The notes beneath the pieces were generated by a model. It saw nothing but the letters and a program-made list of their open reading frames with translations, ran no database searches and had not been told where the DNA came from. A stretch of DNA of 64,000 nucleotides from an uncultured Acetatifactor sp. (lineage in GTDB: Bacteria; Bacillota; Clostridia; Lachnospirales; Lachnospiraceae): assembly GCA_910585615.1 (NCBI GenBank), contig CAJUFO010000001.1:215386-279385 (forward strand), written 5' to 3'. The position numbers were made by a program, and so were the translations under genes. This document shows positions 43,151-50,759 of the stretch, one piece after another; position 1 is the first letter of the stretch, and each line of letters opens with the position of its first letter.

Positions 43151-43154
43151 TCCG

Positions 43155-43206
43155 ATAGTCGGCGCGACAAGATTTGAACTTGCGACCTCTGCGTCCCGAA
43201 CGCAGC
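43155..43206 (-). repeat. attR: 52-bp direct repeat within intact tRNA-Pro
   Basis: Identical to 16491-16542. It supplies the 3' half of the functional tRNA-Pro gene and therefore marks the right island boundary within that gene. Confidence 0.93.
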
Positions 43207-43232
43207 GCTCTACCAAGCTGAGCCACGCGCCG
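43159..43232 (-). tRNA. tRNA-Pro (anticodon CGG)
   Basis: 74 bases on the minus strand folding into a cloverleaf: acceptor CGGCGCG / CGCGCCG, D arm GCTC...GAGC, anticodon stem CTGCG / CGCAG with loop TTCGGGA (anticodon CGG), and T arm with GTTCAAATC. CCA is not encoded. Its 3' half belongs to the island att site. Confidence 0.92.
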
Positions 43233-43362
43233 ATATATCTGATAAGGAAGTACAACTGATAACATTAAAATAATAAATAAAAAAAGCTTGCTTGTCAAGA
43301 GGAAAAAGGATATTATGTAAGAAATATTTCAGAAATCACATTTTTAGGGAAAGAGGACGGGA

Positions 43363-44565
43363 ATGTACGAGGCAATCGTGACTTTGAAAAAGGGGGAGGG
43401 ACGCACCCTGAAGGCCGGCGGCATGTGGGTGTACGACAATGAGATCGCCTCCGTCGCAGGAGAATTTGAAGACGGAGATATAGTAGAAGTCCATGATTTC
43501 GACGGATACTGCATGGGCTGCGGCTACATCAACAGGAAGTCCAAAATCACCCTGCGGATGCTGTCCCGCAAAAAGGACGCCGTCATAGACGAAAGCTTTA
43601 TGGAGAGGCGCGTCCGGGACGCCTGGGAGTACCGCAGGCAGACCATCGACACCTCCAGCTGCCGCCTGATATTCGGGGAGGCGGATTTCCTGCCGGGCAT
43701 CGTGGTGGACAAATTCGCCGACGTGCTGGTGGTGGAGTCCCTGGCGCTGGGGATAGACCGGTGGAAGGGCGTGATCGTGGAGGCGCTGAAAAAGGTGCTG
43801 GCGGAGGACGGCATCCATATCCGGGGCGTCTATGAGCGCAGCGATGCCAAGGTGCGCCTGCAGGAGGGCATGGAGCGGGTCAAGGGCTTTCTCGGCGAGG
43901 CTTTCGACACCAAGGTGGAGATCGTGGAGAACGGCGTCCGGTACATGGTGGACGTGGAGGACGGACAGAAGACAGGCTTTTTCCTGGACCAGAAGAACAA
44001 CAGGGCCGCGGTGGGGAGGCTCTGCAAAGGGAAGAAGGTGCTGGACTGCTTTACCCACACGGGATCTTTCGCCCTGAACGCCGGCATGGCCGGGGCGGAG
44101 AGCGTGCTGGGGGTGGACGCCTCGCAGCTTGCCGTGGAGCAGGCCCGGGAGAACGCCAGGCTCAACGGCCTGGAGGGGAGGGTGCGGTTCGAATGCGCGG
44201 ACGTGTTCGAGCTCCTGCCGCGGCTGGAGCGGCAGGGGGAGCGGTACGACGTGGTCATCCTGGACCCTCCCGCGTTTACGAAGTCGCGGAATTCCGTGAA
44301 GAATGCGGCAAAGGGCTATCGGGAGATCAATCTCCGGGGCATGAGGCTGGTGCGGGACGGTGGCTTCCTGGCCACCTGCTCCTGTTCCCATTTCATGGAG
44401 CCGGAGCTGTTCGCCAAGACCATCCGGGAGGCTGCGGCAGGGGCCCATAGGAGGCTGCGGCAGGTGGAATTCCGCACACAGGGGCCTGACCATCCAATCC
44501 TCTGGGCGGCGGACCAGTCGTATTATCTGAAGTTCTACATTTTTCAGGTGATTGGCGAACGCTGA
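43363..44565 (+). CDS. rlmI: RlmI-like 23S rRNA cytosine-C5 methyltransferase
   Basis: 400 residues. N-terminal PUA domain (1-80; GGMWVYDNEIASV), EEHEE-like linker, then a Rossmann methyltransferase domain with GQKTGFFLDQKNNR, VLDCFTHTGSFAL (SAM binding), DPPAFTKSRN, and SCSHFM with the probable nucleophile Cys. This is the layout of RlmI, which methylates C1962 of 23S rRNA. AAAGAGGACGGG precedes the ATG. It is the first chromosomal gene right of the island. Confidence 0.9.
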   Translation: MYEAIVTLKKGEGRTLKAGGMWVYDNEIASVAGEFEDGDIVEVHDFDGYCMGCGYINRKSKITLRMLSRKKDAVIDESFMERRVRDAWEYRRQTIDTSSCRLIFGEADFLPGIVVDKFADVLVVESLALGIDRWKGVIVEALKKVLAEDGIHIRGVYERSDAKVRLQEGMERVKGFLGEAFDTKVEIVENGVRYMVDVEDGQKTGFFLDQKNNRAAVGRLCKGKKVLDCFTHTGSFALNAGMAGAESVLGVDASQLAVEQARENARLNGLEGRVRFECADVFELLPRLERQGERYDVVILDPPAFTKSRNSVKNAAKGYREINLRGMRLVRDGGFLATCSCSHFMEPELFAKTIREAAAGAHRRLRQVEFRTQGPDHPILWAADQSYYLKFYIFQVIGER

Positions 44566-44665
44566 GCCGCGGGGCGGACATGGAGCAAAAGGGCTCCTGA
44601 GTTTGGCCCGGAGGAGAGGCTGCGGAGCCGAGAGAGGGAGACCGGAAGCCCGGAGGAGCGGGAGC

Positions 44666-45610
44666 ATGGGAAGGAGCCAGGCTATGAGGATAGGAAAATT
44701 CATTTTGCGGACAGTGCTTTTCCTGCTGTTGGCCGCGGTGGCAGGGGCGGGGCTGTATCTCTATCCCGCATGGAAGGCCGCGAAGGCCCTGGGGGATGAG
44801 ATGGGGTTGCCCTGCAAGGCCTTTGTGCTGGAGGTGGAGCTGGACAGGGATGCGGTGCCCCGGGAGCAGGAGAAGATGCTGGGGATGCTGGCCAAGCTTA
44901 CGGGAATACCGGAGGATGCCATGTACCGGCTTTCCATAGAGGGGAGCGCGATGGAGGGAAAGGTCCATCTGCTGATCTGTCCGGACGGCAGGACGGAGCC
45001 GCTGATAGAGTTGTATTTAAGCGACGACATGAGCGTCATAAACGAGACCATGCTGTACAGCGCCATCCGCGGCAATCTGACGGAAAAGCTTGGGCTGCTG
45101 GATTATCTGATGCCCAGGCAGGAGGAGACGCTGTATATGACCCTGGAGCAGGTGGAACAGCTCTTCGGCGCGGATTTGAGCGGAATCGGGGATATGCGCC
45201 TGCCTGTGCCGGAGAAGGAGATCGGGGCCGGGGAGTATTTCCTGCTGCTGGCCGTCATGGCCAGGGAGAAGAGCGGGAACGGATACAGCTTCGCGCTGGA
45301 GCGGGAACAGATGAGCCTTGGCTTCGATGTAGCCGATGGGGGCGGCGCAATGATGCGGCTCCAAATACAGGATCCGGCACAGGCCCTTGCCAGGGCAGGC
45401 AGACTGCTTCCCTGGCTGGAGAAGGCGCTGCCCAAGGCGGGGGCGCTCCGGGAGGGGATGCAGGGCGTGAAGAGCCTTTCTGTGACGTTGATGCCACAGG
45501 AGGGTGGAAGCCTGACGATTCCCACGAACCTGGCAAGCCAAGATACCATAAATGCGTTATCGAATATCCGGACATGGGTTCAGGAGACTTTCGGCGGGTT
45601 TGGAGGGTAG
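44666..45610 (+). CDS. Unidentified membrane-anchored exported protein
   Basis: 314 residues. An N-terminal helix (FILRTVLFLLLAAVAGAGLYLY) acts as signal anchor; the rest is predicted outside, with no recognised family. Two starts have good sites: 44666 (GGAGGAG, used here) and 44684 (AAGGAG). An extension to 44552 would overlap the methyltransferase gene. The next gene, also for a membrane protein, follows about 80 bp later. Confidence 0.7.
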   Translation: MGRSQAMRIGKFILRTVLFLLLAAVAGAGLYLYPAWKAAKALGDEMGLPCKAFVLEVELDRDAVPREQEKMLGMLAKLTGIPEDAMYRLSIEGSAMEGKVHLLICPDGRTEPLIELYLSDDMSVINETMLYSAIRGNLTEKLGLLDYLMPRQEETLYMTLEQVEQLFGADLSGIGDMRLPVPEKEIGAGEYFLLLAVMAREKSGNGYSFALEREQMSLGFDVADGGGAMMRLQIQDPAQALARAGRLLPWLEKALPKAGALREGMQGVKSLSVTLMPQEGGSLTIPTNLASQDTINALSNIRTWVQETFGGFGG

Positions 45611-45691
45611 CGCCGGGGGGGCGGGGCTTAGATTGGGATTTTTGGCAGATATTTCAGGGGATTCGGGGAGATGCAAAGCGGAGGGATGAGG

Positions 45692-46354
45692 ATGGCGGCA
45701 AACTGGAAGGAAGACTGGAAAAAGGATTTGGGCAAGACGATCGTGGGCGTCGTGATCGGCAGCCTGTGGGTGGCGGGGCTCCTGCTCCTGGTGGCGAACG
45801 GCGGGAAGTTCTGGACGGCGGCGAAGCCGGGGACAGATATAGCGCTGCTGATGGAAAACGGCGGTGCCAGGGAGGGGATGCATGTGACGGGGCGGGTGCC
45901 CTATGTCTATGACTGCTTCGCGAACCTGTCGGATTCCGAGGGCGGGGACGCCAGCGAATTCTATTACGCGCTGCCCTCCGCGGACGGGATGCTGATCCTG
46001 GGCGTTCCGGCCCAGCGCCAGGAGGCTGTGGAAGCGCTCTGGGAGGAGACCTGGGAGTACGCTGCGGACGGAAGCCTGCCTGACGCCGCGGTGGCGCTGG
46101 AGGGCTATGTGGCGAAGGCCAAGGGAAGGCTTCCGTATCTGCTGTCGGAATATCTGGTGGATGTGCTGGGCTATTCCCAGGAGGAGGCGGACGCCATGGG
46201 GGAGCCGCTTTTGATTCGGGATGCCGCCGAGGCGTTCCACAGGGCCAGAATCTACGCGCCGGTGGGCATGATTCTGCTGACTTCCGGAATCCTTCTCCTG
46301 ATTCTGTACCTGTCCCTCCGGAAGCGCCATTTGCGAAAAGAAACAGGAAAATAA
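45692..46354 (+). CDS. Unidentified two-helix membrane protein
   Basis: 220 residues with two helices, at about 17-38 and 192-212, and a 150-residue domain between them outside the membrane (RVPYVYDCFANLSD, then EYLVDVLGYSQEEADAMG). A basic tail ends the protein. GGAGGG before 45692 favours this start over an ATG at 45671. Probably forms an operon with the preceding gene. No family assigned. Confidence 0.7.
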   Translation: MAANWKEDWKKDLGKTIVGVVIGSLWVAGLLLLVANGGKFWTAAKPGTDIALLMENGGAREGMHVTGRVPYVYDCFANLSDSEGGDASEFYYALPSADGMLILGVPAQRQEAVEALWEETWEYAADGSLPDAAVALEGYVAKAKGRLPYLLSEYLVDVLGYSQEEADAMGEPLLIRDAAEAFHRARIYAPVGMILLTSGILLLILYLSLRKRHLRKETGK

Positions 46355-46392
46355 GAAATTTTAAATTTTTTTAAAAAATTTGCAAAAAACAC

Positions 46393-46421
46393 TTGCATTT
46401 ATGCGCGGAATATAATATAAT
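46393..46421 (+). promoter_or_regulatory. Sigma-A type promoter for tRNA-Lys
   Basis: TTGCAT (46393-46398), 17-bp spacer, TATAAT (46416-46421), 57 bp upstream of the tRNA. Confidence 0.7.
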
Positions 46422-46477
46422 CTATCTTGTTCTTGTGAGAGACACATACAGCGAAAGCGGTATGGCACATAAGAGAT

Positions 46478-46550
46478 GCGCCACTAGCTCAGTTGGTAGA
46501 GCACCTGACTCTTAATCAGGGTGTCCAGGGTTCGAGCCCCTGGTGGCGCA
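46478..46550 (+). tRNA. tRNA-Lys (anticodon CTT)
   Basis: 73 bases: acceptor GCGCCAC / GTGGCGC, D arm GCTC...GAGC, anticodon stem CCTGA / TCAGG with loop CTCTTAA (CTT), T arm GTTCGAGCC. No encoded CCA. A relict integrase lies just downstream, so it was probably an old integration target. Confidence 0.95.
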
Positions 46551-46579
46551 CTGGAAGGACTGTTTTTGAGGACATATGA

Positions 46580-46606
46580 GCCTTGGGGACGGTTCTTTTT
46601 TTGCGT
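46580..46606 (+). repeat. 27-bp direct repeat, left copy (relict island)
   Basis: Identical to 48319-48345 (core CTTGGGGACGGTTC, then seven T and GCGT). The two copies bracket the relict integrase and toxin region, starting 30 bp after the tRNA-Lys gene. Confidence 0.85.
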
Positions 46607-46709
46607 CTGGAAAACCGCATGGAATCTGGGCTTGCGGGCATCTGCGCGATGTAAGCTTATGTAATTTCATGTGCATGGTTATAGATGTCTCACTTTTGTC
46701 TCACTTTTT

Positions 46710-47449
46710 TCAGGCATTGAGCGCCAGTTCTACGGCTTTCTGGGCATCTTCCTTGTCCAGGATGATATGGTTGTATACCTCTATGACCATCTTCTCGTTG
46801 TCGCCCAGCAGCTCCGCAATCTTTTTGATGGAAACGGTGGGTATCTGGTAGCACAGGTTCGTGCAGTAGTTGTGGCGAAAGATGTGCGCGGTCAGATCCG
46901 GGGACTCCATCTTCTGCCGGATGCCGGCCCAGAGCTTGACATAGGAGCTTTTGGTCATGATATCCTTCCCAGCAGTACAGAACGGCCTGGAGCGGTTCAG
47001 GCAGCGGCAGTACTCCTGGAGGAAAGGAAGCACGTTGGACGGTATCGGTACTCCGTGGATGCCGTTCTGGCTCTTCGTGGACTTGATATAGGGCGTATTC
47101 TCATCAAATGCAAGGGACTTATCTATCTTACGTCCGTCTTCCGGATGGAAGAGATGGGGACGGATTTAAGGATGTCCATATGGACATCTATGATGCGGCG
47201 GTACATAGCTTTCGTGTTCAGCTCCACATCGTGCTTGCAGATCTCCAGCCATGTCCTGGCGTATTCCTGAACGGAGGCCTTGGATTCCTTCAGGATGTCC
47301 CGGTTCCTGACCATTTCCTCCAGAGCCCGGCTGGACTTTTTCGTCCGGACGGTCACACGGTGCTTTACGCCATTTTCCGTATAGGTGCCGTCCCAGACCT
47401 TTGCCTGGAAGTAACCATCCTTTCCTTTGGGGTATTTTGCTATCGCCAT
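46710..47449 (-). pseudogene. Relict tyrosine integrase with central deletion
   Basis: The N-terminal part (from 47449, GGAGGGG site) has an arm-binding domain (GYFQAKVWDGTYTENGVKHR) and the start of the core-binding domain, up to SSIRKTDVR and a stop at about 47123. In another frame the remaining 46710-47110 gives the C-terminal catalytic end (KSTKSQNGIHGVPIPSN, HIFRHNYCTN, and VYNHI with the nucleophile Tyr). The part between, with the first catalytic Arg, is missing, so the enzyme is dead. Confidence 0.85.
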
Positions 47450-47504
47450 GGCAGCCCCTCCTTTAAAAATGAGTATAAAAATAACAGCCAAGCGAAAATA
47501 TCGC

Positions 47505-47533
47505 TTGCAGGCTGCTCCCGGAAATGATACAAT
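47505..47533 (+). promoter_or_regulatory. Promoter of a short untranslated RNA
   Basis: TTGCAG (47505-47510), 17-bp spacer, TACAAT (47528-47533). A GC-rich terminator hairpin (GCCGTCCGGTG / CACCGGGCGGC, 47572-47613, then TTTT) follows, so it would make an RNA of only about 80 bases. Confidence 0.5.
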
Positions 47534-47539
47534 GTCCTT

Positions 47540-47617
47540 GCAGGATAGTATCCTTTTGGGATATAACTTAGGCCGTCCGGTGCTGGTAACAGGTGCTGGT
47601 AACACCGGGCGGCTTTT
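47540..47617 (+). ncRNA. Candidate short RNA of about 78 nt
   Basis: Defined by the promoter at 47505-47533 and the terminator hairpin at 47572-47617. Contains a twice-repeated GGTGCTGGTAACA in the loop. Could be a decayed regulatory RNA of the toxin locus. No coding potential. Confidence 0.35.
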
Positions 47618-47623
47618 CAAGTT

Positions 47624-47654
47624 TTGCTTGAAAGTTTCCACAGCATGGTATATA
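47624..47654 (+). promoter_or_regulatory. Extended -10 promoter opposite the toxin gene
   Basis: TGGTATAAT (47646-47654) with TTGCTT or TTGAAA as a weak -35. Directed towards the 3' end of the toxin gene, which is transcribed in the opposite direction. Confidence 0.5.
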
Positions 47655-47660
47655 ATATGC

Positions 47661-47769
47661 TTAGCAAGACAGCCGGAAGATAGATTGAGCCTATCCGTCC
47701 CGGCGAATATGGTTAGCTGATAAGTAAGCCGCCCATCCGGCCAAGGAACAGGGCGGCTTACTTATTTTT
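47661..47769 (+). ncRNA. Candidate antisense antitoxin RNA
   Basis: Runs from the extended -10 promoter to the perfect inverted repeat at 47721-47764, which is followed by five T on this strand. About 110 nt, complementary to the last dozen bases and 3' end of the toxin transcript, the arrangement known from TxpA/RatA-type loci. Confidence 0.4.
47721..47764. terminator. Shared terminator hairpin of toxin and antisense RNA
   Basis: Perfect 14-bp arms TAAGTAAGCCGCCC / GGGCGGCTTACTTA around 16 bases. The T-run follows on the plus strand; the toxin stop codon lies inside the right arm. Confidence 0.85.
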
Positions 47770-47838
47770 CAGATTCAGAATTGCTACAATCAGCAAGGCC
47801 ATGGTCAAGATAACCATTAATTCCTCATATGTACTCAT
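47758..47838 (-). CDS. Holin-like type I toxin peptide
   Basis: 26 residues: MSTYEELMVILTMALLIVAI then LNLKNK. One membrane helix with a basic end matches the 'putative holin-like toxin' peptides of Firmicutes, which damage the membrane when not silenced by antisense RNA. AAGGAGTGG precedes the ATG and a TATAAT lies 70 bp upstream on the minus strand (47907-47912). Located in a relict island. Confidence 0.75.
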   Translation of the reverse strand: MSTYEELMVILTMALLIVAILNLKNK

Positions 47839-47906
47839 AAGCACCACTCCTTCCGCAAGACTCGGAACGAATGGCCGCACGCCCTCCCAGCTGCCTGGGT
47901 AAGCAT

Positions 47907-47912
47907 ATTATA
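47907..47912 (-). promoter_or_regulatory. -10 element of the toxin gene
   Basis: Perfect TATAAT on the minus strand, which would give a transcript of about 180 nt with a leader of about 60 nt before the toxin. The -35 is weak. Confidence 0.45.
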
Positions 47913-47969
47913 TTGTCATGGTGCATTCATCTGGTGACGGTTCGTCACCGCTTCGCGGCCTTCTTCCTG

Positions 47970-47998
47970 TTGCGATGTCGCAACAAGTGTGATACAAT
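47970..47998 (+). promoter_or_regulatory. Promoter of the 28-residue peptide gene
   Basis: TTGCGA (47970-47975), 17-bp spacer, TACAAT (47993-47998). The -35 forms part of a palindrome TTGCGATGTCGCAA, possibly an operator. Confidence 0.55.
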
Positions 47999-48043
47999 TT
48001 CTTTGTTACCGCCCCTATACCGGTACGGAAAGGGGGTGTGCAC

Positions 48044-48130
48044 ATGAGTTTATTTCAAACCTTTATTCTCTCCGTATTGGCCAGCGTAGTCGCCTACTAC
48101 CTGTGCAAGTGGCTTGATGGAGATGAGTAG
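48044..48130 (+). CDS. 28-residue membrane peptide, possible second toxin
   Basis: MSLFQTFILSVLASVVAYYL then CKWLDGDE: one hydrophobic helix with a charged tail. GGGGGTG lies before the ATG, and promoter and terminator closely frame it (transcript about 200 nt). Peptides of this shape recur next to holin-like toxins and phage remnants. Whether it is toxic is unknown. Confidence 0.55.
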   Translation: MSLFQTFILSVLASVVAYYLCKWLDGDE

Positions 48131-48177
48131 ACGGTAGCCGAGCCCAAACGGTTGACTTCTCCGCAAAAGAAGGAGAA

Positions 48178-48208
48178 CCCCCGGAAGTACCGCAAATACT
48201 TCCGGGGG
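48178..48208 (+). terminator. Intrinsic hairpin after the 28-residue peptide gene
   Basis: CCCCCGGAAGTA / TACTTCCGGGGG, a 12-bp perfect stem with a 7-base loop. Confidence 0.75.
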
Positions 48209-48318
48209 TTCGTTCCTTTTGTGCTACATGAGCATTCCAAACCTTTTGCCTAATGGCATTATAGCATATGCGAAACAGGAATGCAATATGCGCCCGGAGT
48301 AATTTATTTGATTGTATG

Positions 48319-48345
48319 GCCTTGGGGACGGTTCTTTTTTTGCGT
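48319..48345 (+). repeat. 27-bp direct repeat, right copy (relict island)
   Basis: Identical to 46580-46606. Defines a segment of about 1.74 kb that probably is the shrunken remains of an integrated element. Confidence 0.85.
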
Positions 48346-48428
48346 GCGGGATCGGGCTTGAATTACCCCGCCTTTTTTTGTATAATATTCCAAATAGCTC
48401 AAAGATGCCGGATGAAAGGAAGAAAGAG

Positions 48429-49859
48429 ATGAAAAAGGTACGCAATATTGTGACAATGGTGTGCGCGCTGGCGGCAGCGGCGGCCCTGTGGATGCTGGCA
48501 GGGCCTCAGTTCCTGAAGTTCCGGGGAGGAGCGGTCCCCCTGGGGCCGGAGGACGACCCGGCCCAGGCGCAGGGGAAGTACGTATCCCATGAGGTGGCGT
48601 ATCCGGTGGCCTCCTATGTGGCGGAGTATTACTCCGGAGACCCGGATCGGGCGAAGGATTACGGATATGTCGTATACGATGCGGACAGGAAGAACTTTTT
48701 CTGCATCAGGGAGTCCGACCAGAGGGACGGGGACTACGCGAGCCTGCTGTACAATCTGGAGCTGATGGCAGAGCTGCGGGCCACAAAGGACATGACGCCC
48801 GCCGTGGTGGAGGGGTCTTTGGAGCTTATGGATCAGGCCGGCATAGAACGGGCCCTGGCGGCGCTGGAGGAGAGCGAAATCGTGAGCCGCTATTACGAAT
48901 TGCGCGGCGACGAATCGTATTATGAGTCCTATGCCGATACTTATTACGGGGACGAATACGGCAAGGTCCTGGAGGAAATGGGGCAGGTGCTCTATGACGG
49001 AGCGGCACAGGCGGAATGGTACTGCATAGAGAGCGGAAGCGTAAATGGCCTGGTCATATCGGACATGTGGATCTGCGTCCTGGCGGCGGGGCTGAGTGTG
49101 CTGATTGCTTTGGGCAGCCTGGTTTCCCTGATTGCCGGAGGCAAGTCTGACCGGGGCGCCAGGCCGGCGGATACTGCCAGCGCCATGGAGCGGTTCCTGT
49201 ATGAGCAGAGGGGCTGGGTGGAGGAATGGTGCCGGTACAGCCTGGGCAGGGCCAGCCGTTCCGCCTATATAGCGGTGGCAATCTGGGTGGTGCTGCTGGG
49301 CGCCCTGGGTTATTTCATCAAAATGCCCACGCAGAAGATTTTCGTCTTCTACCTGCCTCTGGGGCTGCTTCTGGGCGAGCTCACGGCGCTTTTCATACTG
49401 TGGGTGCAGAAGGGCCAGTCCAAGCCGAAGAAGATCCTGAAGCGCATGGCCAAGCATATCAGGAAGGCGTTCCCCGCTCCGGGGGCCCAGGAGGAGTTCG
49501 CGGAGGATTTCCTGAAAGCGGGGGAGGAATGGGCTTTCCGGGAGAAGAAGAAGGACTCCATGCTCTACGGACGGCTGGGAGACCGGTACTGGAGCTCCTT
49601 CTGGGGCCATGGCGTCCCTACCATAGTGGATGTGTCGAAGCTGGAGCGGGTGGAGCCGGAGACCATTTCTGGTTCCGTGCGCAGCGGCAAGGTGCGGGTG
49701 TCCTACGAGTCCTATGTGGCCAACTTCTATTACCAGGGCACCGCCCTCTACGACAATGCGGATAAAGCGTTCACGTTCCAGACCCTGTCCGGCAGGGCGG
49801 GATTCCTGGCGCTTGCCGTGAAGAAGGGCGTGGACGGCGTGAAAATCAGGGAGTCGTAG
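48429..49859 (+). CDS. Unidentified multi-helix membrane protein
   Basis: 476 residues. Helices at about 8-24, 215-240, 280-300 and 305-330; the 180-residue segment between the first two is outside and rich in Tyr/Asp (ESYADTYYGDEYG). The C-terminal 140 residues are cytoplasmic. AAAGGAAGAAAGAG before 48429 supports this start. It resembles the two membrane proteins before the tRNA in composition and may once have formed one cluster with them. Confidence 0.7.
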   Translation: MKKVRNIVTMVCALAAAAALWMLAGPQFLKFRGGAVPLGPEDDPAQAQGKYVSHEVAYPVASYVAEYYSGDPDRAKDYGYVVYDADRKNFFCIRESDQRDGDYASLLYNLELMAELRATKDMTPAVVEGSLELMDQAGIERALAALEESEIVSRYYELRGDESYYESYADTYYGDEYGKVLEEMGQVLYDGAAQAEWYCIESGSVNGLVISDMWICVLAAGLSVLIALGSLVSLIAGGKSDRGARPADTASAMERFLYEQRGWVEEWCRYSLGRASRSAYIAVAIWVVLLGALGYFIKMPTQKIFVFYLPLGLLLGELTALFILWVQKGQSKPKKILKRMAKHIRKAFPAPGAQEEFAEDFLKAGEEWAFREKKKDSMLYGRLGDRYWSSFWGHGVPTIVDVSKLERVEPETISGSVRSGKVRVSYESYVANFYYQGTALYDNADKAFTFQTLSGRAGFLALAVKKGVDGVKIRES

Positions 49860-49886
49860 GGAGATATTTTACGGGAGGGCGCAAAG

Positions 49887-50516
49887 GTGGAGATATATCT
49901 ATTCAGGCACGGCGAGACGGATTGGAACAAGGAGCGCAGGCTCCAGGGGCACAGCGACATTCCCCTGAACGGATTCGGCAGGGAGCTGGCGGTGGAGACT
50001 GCCGGTTCCCTGGCCGGGCTGACCTTTGACAGGGCTTTCAGCTCTCCCCTGAAGCGGGCCTTTGAGACCGCGCAGATCCTCCTGGCGGGCCGGAACGTGC
50101 CGCTGGAGACGGACGAGCGTCTGATGGAGATGGGCTTTGGTGACTGCGAGGGCGGGGCCTTCGACCTGCCGAAGGCAGATCCGGAGCATCCGCTCCATGA
50201 TTTTTTCTGTAGGCCCCAGCTTTTTTCGCCCCGGGGAGGCGCGGAGTCCTTCCGGGAGGCGCAGGCCAGGGGGCAGGCGTTCCTGCAGGAGAGGATTCTT
50301 CCGCTGGAAGGGAACTGCGGCCGTGTCCTGATTGTAGCCCACGGCGCGCTGAACAGATGTCTTTTGAGCGCCATCGGAAATATCCCCCTGGAGAAGTTCT
50401 GGGAGATAGGGCTGCCTAACTGCGCGGCCTCCATCCTCTCGCTGGAGGGCGGAAAATTCCGCATCCTGGAGATGGGGAAGGTCTATTACGGCACGCCGGT
50501 GAACGCCAGGCCCTGA
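49887..50516 (+). CDS. Histidine phosphatase (phosphoglycerate mutase family)
   Basis: 209 residues. Catalytic signature LFRHGETDWNKERRLQGHSD with nucleophile His near residue 8, SSPLKRAFETA with the second Arg, E in MEMGFGDCEG, and the second His in VAHGALNR. It starts with GTG after CGGGAGGG. Substrates in this family range from sugar phosphates to cofactor precursors (cobC type); none can be chosen here. Confidence 0.92.
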   Translation: MEIYLFRHGETDWNKERRLQGHSDIPLNGFGRELAVETAGSLAGLTFDRAFSSPLKRAFETAQILLAGRNVPLETDERLMEMGFGDCEGGAFDLPKADPEHPLHDFFCRPQLFSPRGGAESFREAQARGQAFLQERILPLEGNCGRVLIVAHGALNRCLLSAIGNIPLEKFWEIGLPNCAASILSLEGGKFRILEMGKVYYGTPVNARP

Positions 50517-50759
50517 CGGGGAGAGGGGCGTGTGTCGGGCGCAGGCATAATGAGGCGGCACAGGGACATGGACGGGAAAGGCTGTATGGGAAACCGGGGG
50601 ATGGAACAGCGGCCGGACCGGGATTAAGACAGGGAAGGGCGGAGGAAGGAGACGGGCACAAGGCATCGCCCGCTGACGACAACGTAGTGTTGAGGTGGAC
50701 AGCCAGGGCCGATCGCACAAGGATTCATGCATCGGGGTACCGGGGCGCAGGGAGAGGAT
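50517..50759 (+). other. 243-bp intergenic region
   Basis: GC-rich, with no supported gene, hairpin terminator or promoter. The TatD gene follows. Confidence 0.4.

Larger units (their letters stand above)
16491..43206. mobile_element. Integrative island of about 26.7 kb in tRNA-Pro(CGG)
   Basis: Bounded by identical 52-bp repeats within tRNA-Pro, with a tyrosine integrase next to the intact tRNA at the right end. The right copy restores a full tRNA; the left copy is a 3' fragment, the standard result of site-specific integration at a tRNA 3' end. Content: Rpn nuclease, RtcB-PrfH, decayed regulators, possible replication protein, AT-rich membrane protein, recombination and partition module, replication ATPase, Xis, Int. 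No structural phage genes, type IV secretion or clear relaxase are seen, so mobilisation would need a helper. Confidence 0.9.

Noticed and set aside
16491..43206. Complete prophage or ICE
   Set aside because: No terminase, portal, capsid or tail genes, no VirB4/TcpA-like ATPase and no certain relaxase are present in the interval.
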